From NCBI RefSeq assembly GCF_025961225.1, contig NZ_JAOQNG010000010.1:1354501-1418500 (forward strand): 64,000 nucleotides of DNA, in the 5' to 3' direction. Every line of letters begins with the position of its first letter. Position 1 is the first letter of the stretch. The stretch comes from Azospirillum canadense. Lineage in GTDB: Bacteria > Pseudomonadota > Alphaproteobacteria > Azospirillales > Azospirillaceae. Below, in pieces: positions 1 to 7,666 of the stretch. Under the pieces are notes generated by a model. That model saw only the letters and a program-made list of their open reading frames with translations. It did no database searches and had not been told where the DNA came from. A program made the translations under genes and the position numbers.

Positions 1-699
1 AAAAACGTCGGCACGGTTCTGCGCCGCAACCGGCTTCTCAGCGGGCTCGACGATGCCCAGATGGCCGAGCTGGTCGCGCTCGGCCGCGTGTCGCGCTTCA
101 TCGAGGGGCAGACCGTCTTCACCAAGGGCGACCCCGGCGATTGCCTGTACGCCATCCTGAAGGGGCAGATCGCCGTCTCCACCTCCTCGGTGGACGGCAA
201 GACGATGCTGCTGAACATCCTCAATCCGGGCGACGTGCTGGGCGAGATCGCCCTGATCGATGGCAAGGAACGGACGGCCGGCGCCGCGGCGCTCCGCCCG
301 TCGGAGCTGTTCCGCATCGACCGGCCGGAGTTCATCTCCTTCCTGGAACGCCACCCCCGATTGTGCATCGAAATGATGGCCGTGCTGTGCGAGCGGCTGC
401 GCTGGGTGTCGGAGAACATCGAGGACGCCGTCTTCCACGACGTGCCCCGGCGTCTTGCGCGGCGAATCCTGCTTCTGTTGGACACCTACGGCCAGCGCAG
501 CACCGCCGGCATCCGGGTCAACCAAGCCGTGTCCCAGGAATCGCTCGCCGCTATGCTCGGCGTCACCCGCGAGATGGTGAACAAGAGCCTGCGCGCGTTG
601 CGGAATTCAGGCGCAATCACCTACACCAAGGGCTTCATCGTGGTGACCGATCTTCATCTGCTGAAAGACATGGCCGGAGAGTCCGACCGCGTGCCTTGA
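1..699 (+). CDS. Crp/Fnr family transcriptional regulator (5' end missing)
   Basis: The reading frame is open from the first base, so the true start lies left of the window. The visible part begins with the usual family lead-in (LRRNRLLSGLDDAQ) and runs into a cyclic-nucleotide-binding-type beta barrel (GDPGDCLYAILKGQ, then GDVLGEIALIDGKERTA). A C-terminal winged helix-turn-helix follows (SQESLAAMLGVTREMVNKSL). It should be a cytoplasmic dimeric DNA-binding regulator. I see no Fnr-type N-terminal cysteine cluster in the visible part, so the effector is unknown. Roughly ten residues or more are cut off at the left edge. The next gene is about 100 bases downstream. Confidence 0.9.
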   Translation, partial: KNVGTVLRRNRLLSGLDDAQMAELVALGRVSRFIEGQTVFTKGDPGDCLYAILKGQIAVSTSSVDGKTMLLNILNPGDVLGEIALIDGKERTAGAAALRPSELFRIDRPEFISFLERHPRLCIEMMAVLCERLRWVSENIEDAVFHDVPRRLARRILLLLDTYGQRSTAGIRVNQAVSQESLAAMLGVTREMVNKSLRALRNSGAITYTKGFIVVTDLHLLKDMAGESDRVP

Positions 700-798
700 C
701 GCATAGGGCCACTCACAATTAGTTTTGTCGTCGCAATCTCTTTCAATCGCGCTATAGTGCGTTAAGCACGAAACGGGCGGCATCGGAAGGTTATGGCC

Positions 799-1185
799 AT
801 GGCTGAACAGGGGTCCCAGGAAACCAGCACGCTCCCGCCGCCGGCCGGCGTCGTGCCGCTGGAGGCGCGCACGGTGAAGCTGTTCGGCCACGCGACGCTG
901 ATCCGGCTGGAGCCGTCCTACTGGGAAGCGCTGGACGAGATCTGCCGCCGCGAGGACCTGACGGTGGACGAACTGTGCAGCGACCTCAAGGACCGACTCG
1001 ATTCGCAGTCCCGGCGGTCGCGCCGCGTGTCCAGCGTGTCGCTGTCCAACGCGGTGCGCGTCTTCATCGTTGGCTATTACCGCAAGGCGGCGACGGAAAA
1101 GGGGCACGACCGCGCCGGCCATGGCCGCGGCGACCCGTTCGTCAGCACGCCTTTCGACCTGCCCCCCACGCCGAAGCAGACCTGA
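799..1185 (+). CDS. Ribbon-helix-helix domain protein
   Basis: A small protein of about 128 residues. The middle reads VKLFGHATLIRLEPSYWEAL, then a helix (EICRREDLTVDELCSDLKDR) and SVSLSNAVRVFIVGYYR. This is the pattern of the RHH_4 family, which is common in alphaproteobacteria and has an Arc/MetJ-like DNA-binding fold. The C-terminal tail is basic and probably disordered. Two in-frame ATGs exist at 793 and 799. I chose 799 because GGAAGG at 785-790 is then 8 bases upstream, whereas it is only 2 bases from 793. The target is unknown; autoregulation is common in this fold but cannot be seen here. Confidence 0.8.
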   Translation: MAEQGSQETSTLPPPAGVVPLEARTVKLFGHATLIRLEPSYWEALDEICRREDLTVDELCSDLKDRLDSQSRRSRRVSSVSLSNAVRVFIVGYYRKAATEKGHDRAGHGRGDPFVSTPFDLPPTPKQT

Positions 1186-1422
1186 CACGCCGTTCCCGAC
1201 CGGTTGTACCCGACACGCCTTTCCTGATTCAGCCAGCCCTGCCGGCGAGCGCGCGTCCGCTCGCCCCACGATCCCGCTAAACGCCCTCCGTCCGCGCGCC
1301 CGCCCGCGCTCGTTTCCATCGCAGGCTGTAAATTCGTTCGGCGCGACAAAGAGGCGGCTGGCGCAATTCGTCTGAAATTTGCAAGACTGCGGCTCCCGCC
1401 CCGTCGCAGAGCCGCCCAGCGC

Positions 1423-3465
1423 ATGAGCACGGCTGAGCCGTCCATCTCCAGCTTTCCACCGCCCCGCCGCCCGTGGGACCGCTCGGCCCTGCCCGAGGTG
1501 GCCTTCATCGTGGCCGCGATGGTGGTGCTGTTCCTGGTGATGCGGCAGAACTACCTGCTGTTCCATCTCTGCGCCGAGCTGTTCGCCGTCGTCGTGTCGG
1601 TTTCGGTCTTCATGATCGCATGGAACACGCGCGCGACCAACCAATCGCCCTTCCTGGCCTTCGTCGGGCTGTCCCTGCCCGCGGTGGCCCTCCTGGACCT
1701 GCTGCACAGCGTCTCGTTCCAGGGCATGAACGTCATCGGGGAGGGCGGCCCGAACCTGGCGACGGAGCTGTGGATCGCCGCCCGCTACGTCCAGGCCGCC
1801 GTCTTCCTGGCTGTCCCGCTGCTGGGCGAAACGCGCCTGCGCACCGGCGACGTCCTGCTGGTCCAGGCCGGCACCATGGCCATTTCCCTGCTGGCCATTT
1901 TCACCTTCGACATCATGCCGGACTGCTACGTCCCCGGTGTCGGGCTGACCCCCTTCAAGGTGGTCAGCGAGTATGTGATCAGCGGGGCGGCAGCGCTGGC
2001 CTGCCTGTTGCTGATCCGCCGGCGGCAGCAGTTCCAGCGGGGGGTGTACGGGCTGACGCTTGCCGGATTCGCCCTGCTGATCCCGCAGGAGATGGTGTTC
2101 ACCCTCTACGACGATCCGCACGGGCTGCTGAACGCGACCGGGCACTTCATCAAGATCCTGTCCTTCTACCTCCTCTACAAGGCGATTGTCGTCACCGCCC
2201 TGAAGAACCCCTACGACCTGGCCTTCTACCGCATGCGCCGCAGCGAGGAGGCTTTGCGCGACCATCTCGGCGGGCTGGAATCGCTGATCGCGACGCGGAC
2301 CGGCGAACTGCGCGACAGCGAGGGGCGCTGGCGGGCGCTGCTGGAATGCTCCAACGACTGGTTCTGGGAAACCGACGCGCACGGACGCTTCACGTCGCTG
2401 TCGCCGCGCGCCGAGGAATCCACCGGGCGGGGCGGGACCGAGCTTCTGGGCTTCACCCACGCCGACCTGCTCGACACGAGCCGCCCGCCGGAGGATTTCC
2501 CCGCGCTGGCCGAGGCGCTGCGCCGGCGGGAGCCCTTCCGCCGCCTGGCCTTCCCGCTGGCGGCGCCCGGCGGGTCGACCCGCTGGGTCCTGGTCAGCGG
2601 CATGCCTCGGAACGACGCGGACGGGACCTTCCTCGGCTACCGCGGCACGACCAGCGACATCACGGCCGGCCGGCAGGCGGCGGACGCCGCCCGGCAGAAG
2701 CAGACCATGGCCGCGCTGGGCAGCCTGGTCGGCGGCCTCGCCCACGAGATCAACAACCTGCTGCAACCCATCATCGGCCTGTCCGAGTTGGCGCTCGGCC
2801 GCGTCGGGGAGGACGCCAAGCTGCGCCTCTACCTGAACGCCGTGCACGAAAGCGGCCTGAAGGCCCGCGACATCATGCGCGATGTCCTGCAGTTCGCGCG
2901 GGTCGAGGTCACCGAGTCGCCGCCGGGCGACCTGGAAGAGGCCGTCCACTCCGCCGTGCAGCTGGCGACCCCGTCGCTGTCCGCCGGCCTGCGCGTTCGC
3001 ACGCGCGTGGGCACGGGCCTGGCGCCCGTGACGATCACCGCGACCGAGCTGACGCAAGTCCTGCTGAACCTGATCCAGAATGCCAACGACGCCATGCCGG
3101 ACGGCGGCGCCCTGACCATCGCCGCCGACGGCGTGACGGTTCGGGAACCGGACGCATCCCGCCGGCAGATCGCCGAAGGCTCCTACATCCGCCTGACGGT
3201 GGCCGACACGGGCTGCGGGATGGACGAGCAGACGCGCCAGCGCGTGTTCGATCCGTTCTTCACGACCAAGCCCGTCGGCAAAGGGACAGGGCTTGGGCTT
3301 TCGGTTGTGTATGGTATCGTAAGGAACGGCGGAGGCGATATCCTGGTCGAGAGCGCGCCCGGCCGGGGTACGACCTTCATCATCGACCTGCCCGTCGCCC
3401 GCGCCGGCGCCACGGGCGAAACGACACATGGGATGGCGGTTCATGGCGAAGGTGCTGGTCGTTGA
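1423..3465 (+). CDS. MASE3 membrane sensor histidine kinase with PAS domain
   Basis: A membrane-bound two-component sensor kinase of 680 residues. Residues about 20-240 form a multi-helix membrane sensor matching MASE3 (conserved FLAFVGLSLPAVALLDLLHS and a later FIKILSFYLLYKA). A short coiled segment and a PAS domain (about 295-420) follow. The phosphoacceptor H-box is GGLAHEINNLLQP with His441. The ATPase domain has an N-box (LLNLIQNANDAMPDGG) and G-boxes (VADTGCGMD, FDPFFTTKPVGKGTGLGL). The 3' end overlaps the start of the receiver gene at 3443, so the two are probably translated together and form a kinase-regulator pair. The ligand is unknown. The ribosome-binding site before 1423 is weak. 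Confidence 0.88.
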   Translation: MSTAEPSISSFPPPRRPWDRSALPEVAFIVAAMVVLFLVMRQNYLLFHLCAELFAVVVSVSVFMIAWNTRATNQSPFLAFVGLSLPAVALLDLLHSVSFQGMNVIGEGGPNLATELWIAARYVQAAVFLAVPLLGETRLRTGDVLLVQAGTMAISLLAIFTFDIMPDCYVPGVGLTPFKVVSEYVISGAAALACLLLIRRRQQFQRGVYGLTLAGFALLIPQEMVFTLYDDPHGLLNATGHFIKILSFYLLYKAIVVTALKNPYDLAFYRMRRSEEALRDHLGGLESLIATRTGELRDSEGRWRALLECSNDWFWETDAHGRFTSLSPRAEESTGRGGTELLGFTHADLLDTSRPPEDFPALAEALRRREPFRRLAFPLAAPGGSTRWVLVSGMPRNDADGTFLGYRGTTSDITAGRQAADAARQKQTMAALGSLVGGLAHEINNLLQPIIGLSELALGRVGEDAKLRLYLNAVHESGLKARDIMRDVLQFARVEVTESPPGDLEEAVHSAVQLATPSLSAGLRVRTRVGTGLAPVTITATELTQVLLNLIQNANDAMPDGGALTIAADGVTVREPDASRRQIAEGSYIRLTVADTGCGMDEQTRQRVFDPFFTTKPVGKGTGLGLSVVYGIVRNGGGDILVESAPGRGTTFIIDLPVARAGATGETTHGMAVHGEGAGR

Positions 3466-3832
3466 GGACTCCGCGGCGGTTCGGCTGGCCGTGACGGAGG
3501 TGATCGAGCAGGCCGGCCATACGGTCTCCTCGGCGGAGAATGGGCGGGTCGCCATCGAGCTGTTGCGGGGCGAAACCTTCGACCTGATCGTGACGGACGT
3601 CCTGATGCCCGAAGCCGACGGGCTGGAGGTCATCAAGGAGGCGCGCGCGCGCCACCCCAGCACCCAGGTGCTGGCGATGTCCGGCGGCGCGCCGAATCTG
3701 CCGGCGGGCTACGCCCTGAAGATGGCGGAGATGTTCGCGGCCGACGCCGTCCTGTTCAAGCCCTTCCTGAACGAGGAGCTGAAGAAGGCCGTGGCGCGCC
3801 TGCTGGCGGAAACCGCCGGCAACGGTAAATAG
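3443..3832 (+). CDS. Single-domain response regulator (CheY-like receiver)
   Basis: A stand-alone receiver domain of 129 residues without an output domain. The acidic pocket (VVEDSAAVR), the phosphoacceptor Asp52 in IVTDVLMPEADG, the Ser in LAMSGG and the Lys in LFKPFLNEEL are all present. The likely start is the ATG at 3443. An upstream in-frame ATG at 3428 would add only MGWRF, outside the conserved beta-1 strand. The gene overlaps the histidine kinase gene by 23 bases, so it is very probably that kinase's partner. It would signal by protein contact or act in a phosphorelay. Confidence 0.85.
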   Translation: MAKVLVVEDSAAVRLAVTEVIEQAGHTVSSAENGRVAIELLRGETFDLIVTDVLMPEADGLEVIKEARARHPSTQVLAMSGGAPNLPAGYALKMAEMFAADAVLFKPFLNEELKKAVARLLAETAGNGK

Positions 3833-3838
3833 CCGGAT

Positions 3839-3856
3839 CGGCCAGCGCGCTGGCCG
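3839..3856. other. 18-base perfect palindrome after the receiver gene
   Basis: CGGCCAGCGCGCTGGCCG reads identically on both strands and begins 7 bases after the receiver stop codon. It could fold as a GC hairpin at the end of the kinase/receiver transcript. No T-run follows it, so a simple intrinsic terminator is not proved, and a protein-binding site is also possible. Confidence 0.45.
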
Positions 3857-3903
3857 GCAAACTGGTAACACCACAGCGTCCGAAGGTCGCACCCGGCGCC
3901 GTC

Positions 3904-3932
3904 TTGACAACCCGTCTCCTCACCGGTATCAG
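3904..3932 (+). promoter_or_regulatory. Sigma-70-type promoter with no obvious gene downstream
   Basis: A perfect TTGACA at 3904-3909 is followed after exactly 17 bases by TATCAG at 3927-3932, pointing rightwards. Transcription would start near 3939. No credible plus-strand gene follows before 4097, and beyond that the transcript would run antisense to the MarR-type gene. A small hairpin (AAACC/GGTTT, 3943-3956) lies at the presumed 5' end, and a T-rich stretch lies near 4048-4056. It may drive a small or antisense RNA. Confidence 0.4.
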
Positions 3933-4097
3933 TTACGTCTCTAAACCGTAAGGTTTGGATAGGAACCGGCGGGCTGGGGCGTGGGAGGGAAATCCACAAC
4001 AACAAGCGCCCCGCCCACCTTTCCGGCGCAGACTTTTCCTGCACAGTTTTTCTTGCGCAAGCGGAATCGGGACGGAGGCCGGATCAGGCCCCGGGGA

Positions 4098-4544
4098 TCA
4101 GGCGGCGGCTTGGCGCTTGTTCAAAAGTCCGCGCAGCACCCGCGACAGCAGATCGGCCAGTTGCAGCTGGTCCGGCCCCGACAACGCCGCGATCACGCCG
4201 GCGAACTCCTTCAGCGGATCGTTCTCCAGCAGCTCCAAGGCCTTCGGCGTGGGGTGGAGCTGGATCACGCGGCGGTCTTCCGGCACCGGCACGCGGGTCA
4301 GCAGGTTTTTGGTCACCAGCACCTCGACCATCTGCGAGGCCGCACCGCGCGTGGTCGCGTGGAATTCGGCGAAGGCGGACACCGTCCGCTGGCTGGGATT
4401 GGCGCGCGCGAAGTAGCGCAGAGCGGTCCATTGCGACGGCTTCAGACCCTGCGTGTAGCCCATGCTGTCCGCAAGATGGCCGATGTGCATCATGACCTCG
4501 GCAATCGCTTGCGCCGACGCCTGTGACGATGGGCTTTTCGACAT
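4098..4544 (-). CDS. MarR-type winged-helix regulator
   Basis: A DNA-binding protein of 148 residues. It has the MarR-like order of a dimerisation helix, LKPSQWTALRYFARANPSQR, a recognition region (SAFAEFHATTRGAASQMVEV), the wing with the usual DRR (PVPEDRRVIQLHPT) and a C-terminal dimerisation helix. The start is the ATG at 4544 (MSKSPSSQ); the open frame continues upstream to 4607 but without family similarity. It lies divergent from rimO across 321 bases and may regulate itself. The ligand is unknown. Confidence 0.8.
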   Translation of the reverse strand: MSKSPSSQASAQAIAEVMMHIGHLADSMGYTQGLKPSQWTALRYFARANPSQRTVSAFAEFHATTRGAASQMVEVLVTKNLLTRVPVPEDRRVIQLHPTPKALELLENDPLKEFAGVIAALSGPDQLQLADLLSRVLRGLLNKRQAAA

Positions 4545-4865
4545 GACGACCGGGTCTCGATGGTTACTGTAGCGTGCAGAACCCGCAAATGGCGCCATAC
4601 AGGGCATTGTCGCAGCCGGAGTCTACACCATTTAGAGGCTATACGATCACTAGACTATCAGCCGCGCGAAGCGAAGTCCAGCGCGGCCACGGTTACGGTG
4701 TAGGCAACACTAAGCCATGCGGACACAAAACGAAACAGCGGCGTCGGGCGCCCCCCTTCACACGGTGTCGCACCCCCGCGTCGCAGGGCAGCTACCACCT
4801 CCTGTACGAACGGAGTCGTGCGTTTTGGCTGGCGTTGCAACCCGACTCGCCTATATATGCGCGCC
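4545..4865. other. Intergenic region between the divergent MarR-type gene and rimO
   Basis: This 321-base stretch has no convincing gene. It must carry the leftward promoter of the MarR-type gene and the promoter of rimO. An AT-rich TATATA at 4852-4857 sits only 8 bases before the rimO ATG at 4866, with no Shine-Dalgarno sequence between. If it is a -10 box, rimO would be made from a nearly leaderless transcript. I found no matching -35 box at the usual distance, so this is a weak call. Confidence 0.4.
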
Positions 4866-6230
4866 ATGACCAGCACGCCCCTTTCCATCCCCGGTTCCAA
4901 GACCAGCGCCGCGACGACTCCGAAGGTCGGCATCGTCAGCCTGGGCTGCCCGAAGGCGCTCGTCGATTCGGAGCGCATCCTCACCCGCCTGCGCGCCGAA
5001 GGCTACGAGATCTCGCCGTCCTACGACGGGGCCGACGTCGTGCTGGTGAACACCTGCGGCTTCCTCGACTCGGCGAAGAAAGAGTCGCTGGAGGCCATCG
5101 GCGAGGCCATCAAGGAAAATGGCCGCGTCATCGTGACCGGCTGCATGGGCGTGGAATCGGACATGATCCGGGAGGTCCACCCGGACGTGCTGGCCGTCAC
5201 CGGCCCGCACCAGTACGAGCAGGTGGTCAACGCCGTGCACGACGCCGTGCCGCCGGTGCACGACCCCTTCACCGACCTGGTGCCGCCGGAAGGGCTGCGG
5301 CTGACGCCGCGCCACTACGCCTACCTGAAGATTTCCGAAGGCTGCAACAACCGCTGCTCCTTCTGCATCATCCCGTCCTTGCGCGGCGACCTGGTCAGCC
5401 GCCCCGTCGCCTCCGTCCTGCGCGAGGCGGAGAAGCTGGCGACCGCCGGCGTAAAGGAGCTGCTGGTCATCTCCCAGGACACCAGCGCCTACGGCGTCGA
5501 CCGCAAGTACGCGGAGGAGGACTGGTACGGCCGCAAGGTCAAGGCCCGCTTCCTCGACCTGTGCCAGGAACTGGCGAACTTCGACGTCTGGGTGCGCCTG
5601 CACTACGTCTACCCCTACCCGCACGTGGACGAGGTCATTCCGCTGATGGCGGAGGGCCGCATCCTCCCCTACCTGGACATCCCGTTCCAGCACGCCTCCC
5701 CCACCGTGCTGAAGGCCATGCGCCGCCCGGCCGCGCAGGAGAAGCAGCTGGACCGCATCAAGAAGTGGCGGGCGGAATGCCCGCACCTGGTGCTGCGCTC
5801 CACCTTCATCACCGGCTTCCCCGGCGAGACGGAGGAGGACTTCCAGTTCATGCTGGACTGGCTGCAGGAGGCGCAGCTGGACCGCGTGGGCTGCTTCAAG
5901 TACGAGCCGGTCGAGGGTGCCGCCGCCAACGCCCTGCCCGGCGCGGTGCCGGAAGAGGTCAAGCAGGAGCGCTGGGAGCGCTTCATGGAGACCCAGAAGG
6001 CCATCAGCGCCGCGCGGCTGAAGGAGAAGGTCGGCTACACGCTGGGCGTCATCATCGACGAGGTCGACGAGGAAGGCGCCATCGGCCGGTCCTACGCCGA
6101 CGCGCCGGAGATCGACGGCAACGTCTTCCTGAACGGCGAGACCAACGTGAAGCCCGGCGACATCGTGGACGTGACCATCGAGCACGCCGACGACTACGAC
6201 CTCTGGGGCTCCATCGAGCGTCCGGAGTAA
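4866..6230 (+). CDS. rimO: Ribosomal protein S12 methylthiotransferase RimO
   Basis: A radical-SAM enzyme that adds a methylthio group to a conserved aspartate of ribosomal protein S12 (known for the family). The N-terminal MTTase domain has its three cluster cysteines at 28 (LGCPKALVDSE), 64 (NTCGFLDSAKKES) and 93 (TGCMG). The radical-SAM cluster motif CNNRCSFC carries Cys160, Cys164 and Cys167. A C-terminal TRAM domain ends the protein (residues about 390-454). The phrases SLGCPKALVDSE and EGCNNRCSFCIIP distinguish RimO from MiaB. The start is ATG 4866; an in-frame ATG at 4857 is possible. The HNH gene follows after 6 bases and is probably cotranscribed. Confidence 0.96.
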   Translation: MTSTPLSIPGSKTSAATTPKVGIVSLGCPKALVDSERILTRLRAEGYEISPSYDGADVVLVNTCGFLDSAKKESLEAIGEAIKENGRVIVTGCMGVESDMIREVHPDVLAVTGPHQYEQVVNAVHDAVPPVHDPFTDLVPPEGLRLTPRHYAYLKISEGCNNRCSFCIIPSLRGDLVSRPVASVLREAEKLATAGVKELLVISQDTSAYGVDRKYAEEDWYGRKVKARFLDLCQELANFDVWVRLHYVYPYPHVDEVIPLMAEGRILPYLDIPFQHASPTVLKAMRRPAAQEKQLDRIKKWRAECPHLVLRSTFITGFPGETEEDFQFMLDWLQEAQLDRVGCFKYEPVEGAAANALPGAVPEEVKQERWERFMETQKAISAARLKEKVGYTLGVIIDEVDEEGAIGRSYADAPEIDGNVFLNGETNVKPGDIVDVTIEHADDYDLWGSIERPE

Positions 6231-6236
6231 GGCCGC

Positions 6237-6587
6237 ATGCCCGTCACCCCTGAAGACACCCAGCTCATGGATGTGCTTCAGGGTGGGCGCTGTTTCTATT
6301 GCGGCGAGCCGATCGGGGCGAAGGCCACCTTCGACCACCTGATCCCGCAGGCCTACGGCGGGGCCGACGAACCGGCCAACGTCGTGCTGGCGCACCGCCG
6401 CTGCAACCAGAAGAAGGGCGACCGGCTGCCCACCGCGGAGGAGATCGAACGCTTCGCCGCGGAGCGTCGGCGCAGCCGGCTGGGCGTCTGGCCGCCCCTC
6501 CTCGCCCTGCTGAAGGCCGAGCCCGGCGACGAGTGGATGACCGTCGCCCGCGCCATCGCCGATCTGCCCATCGCCGATCTGCGCTGA
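6237..6587 (+). CDS. HNH endonuclease domain protein
   Basis: A 116-residue protein with an HNH nuclease core. It has a CxxC zinc pair (Cys19, Cys22 in RCFYCGEPI), the catalytic-type DHLIP motif (Asp33-His34), the Asn of PANVVLAHRRCN and a further Cys56. It starts 6 bases after the rimO stop, so it is likely in the same transcript. Small free-standing HNH proteins like this occur in many genomes, and their role is usually unknown. There is no phage or restriction context here. Confidence 0.82.
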   Translation: MPVTPEDTQLMDVLQGGRCFYCGEPIGAKATFDHLIPQAYGGADEPANVVLAHRRCNQKKGDRLPTAEEIERFAAERRRSRLGVWPPLLALLKAEPGDEWMTVARAIADLPIADLR

Positions 6588-6589
6588 CG

Positions 6590-6614
6590 GGAACATGCCA
6601 GCCGGCGGGCGGTT
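6590..6614 (+). promoter_or_regulatory. EcfG-like (general stress) promoter
   Basis: GGAAC at 6590-6594 is followed after 17 bases by GTT at 6612-6614. This fits the alphaproteobacterial EcfG pattern (GGAAC, 16-17 bases, then xGTT). It lies just after the HNH stop and about 40 bases before the small-protein start at 6654. The same motif with the same spacing occurs before two other stress-type genes in this window. Confidence 0.5.
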
Positions 6615-6653
6615 GACATGGCTGACCCTTCCGAACGGAGACGAGGCCACATC

Positions 6654-6818
6654 ATGAAGCAGCCGCATACCGAAGGCAGCATCAAGCACACCGACGACCA
6701 GCAGAACACCGGCAACCACAAGAAGTCCGACGCTCCCGACGCCGGCGGTGCCGACCGCTTCGGCGGCACCCGCAAGGGCGCGGAGAACGTCGAGAAAACG
6801 GATAAAAAGACTTCGTAG
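6654..6818 (+). CDS. Small, highly charged hydrophilic protein
   Basis: A protein of 54 residues, MKQPHTEGSIKHTDDQQNT to KGAENVEKTDKKTS. It is rich in Lys, Asp, Asn, Gly and Thr, with no hydrophobic core, signal peptide or membrane segment, and is probably disordered. I do not recognise a family. The start at 6654 is favoured over an in-frame ATG at 6618 because GGAG and GAGG at 6637-6646 lie just upstream. The composition resembles small stress-induced hydrophilic proteins, and an EcfG-like promoter precedes it. A role in stress tolerance is inference only. Confidence 0.6.
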   Translation: MKQPHTEGSIKHTDDQQNTGNHKKSDAPDAGGADRFGGTRKGAENVEKTDKKTS

Positions 6819-6989
6819 GCTTGAACCCGGAGGCTCTAAAGGCTTCGGGAACACACCGACCAGAGTTGGCGTCCACCCGCTGGACCGATTCTTTTCGGCC
6901 AGCCGGTGCTGTGTTGGAGCAAAACCGCTTCCCCCGCGTTCCGGTCTGGATGCGCTGAGCGCGCCCGGGCTTTATGCGGAGGGCTTCCC

Positions 6990-7661
6990 ATGCTGACGCT
7001 CGACCTGACCTTCGGGCAACCTTTTGGCGTCACCGGTACCTTCGGGGGGCCGGTGATGCCGCTCAACCCCGGACCGGTCCCGACCTTCACGTCCGACCCG
7101 GTGACACCCTTCACCGCCACGCCGGTGCCGCCCTTCACCTCGAACCCGGTGCCGCCGCTCACCGTCCTTCAGCCGCCGCCGACCATCGGGATCGTGACGC
7201 CCCCCGTCATTGCAACGCCTGTCATCACGCAGCCGGTCATTACGACTCCCGTCGTGCTTCCGCCGGGCTTTGTCAGCACCACCCCCGGCGTGACGCTCAT
7301 CGGCGGCCCAGGCGACGACACGCTCCTTGGCGGTCCCGCGCCGGATTTCATCGACGGGCGCGGGGGCAACGACCTGCTCGCCGGCGGCCCCGCCAACGAC
7401 ACGATCGTGGGAGGACCGGGCCAGGACATCCTGACCGGCAACGGCGGCGCCGACCTATTCTTGTTCGCGCCCGGCGACGGGCACGACGTGGTCACCGATT
7501 TCAACCCGTTCGAGGGCGATCACCTCGCCCTGCCCTTCGGCAGCGCGTCCAGCGTCACCACAGACGCCGTGGGCAACGCAGTCGTCGCCTGGTCACCGAC
7601 GGACTCCGTGACCCTGGCCGGGGTGAGCCCGGTCCTGGTCAGCCCGTCCTGGTTCGCCTGA
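6990..7661 (+). CDS. RTX (calcium-binding nonapeptide repeat) protein with Pro/Thr/Val-rich N-terminal half
   Basis: A 223-residue protein. Residues 20-95 are a low-complexity region with short repeats (PVTPFTATPVPPFTSNPVPP). Residues about 104-157 hold four or five glycine/aspartate nonapeptides of the RTX type (GGPGDDTLLGG, DGRGGNDLLAGG, GGPGQDILTG). A serralysin-like C-terminal end follows (LFAPGDGHDVVTDF). RTX repeats bind calcium and are typical of type I secreted proteins, whose signal is C-terminal. No secretion genes are visible nearby. The start is ATG 6990, because GGAGGG at 6978-6983 gives an ideal ribosome-binding site; the frame is open further upstream. Confidence 0.78.
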   Translation: MLTLDLTFGQPFGVTGTFGGPVMPLNPGPVPTFTSDPVTPFTATPVPPFTSNPVPPLTVLQPPPTIGIVTPPVIATPVITQPVITTPVVLPPGFVSTTPGVTLIGGPGDDTLLGGPAPDFIDGRGGNDLLAGGPANDTIVGGPGQDILTGNGGADLFLFAPGDGHDVVTDFNPFEGDHLALPFGSASSVTTDAVGNAVVAWSPTDSVTLAGVSPVLVSPSWFA

Positions 7662-7666
7662 CGGCG

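Noticed and set aside
607..3663. A 1018-codon minus-strand open frame over the RHH and histidine kinase genes
   Set aside because: It is a shadow of high-GC coding DNA: the opposite strand carries clear MASE3, PAS and kinase motifs, while the minus-strand product is Arg/Gly/Gln-rich without domains.
3955..4526. Plus-strand open frames opposite the MarR-type gene, downstream of the orphan promoter
   Set aside because: Their products have no domain features and biased composition. The MarR-type winged-helix motif is clear on the minus strand.
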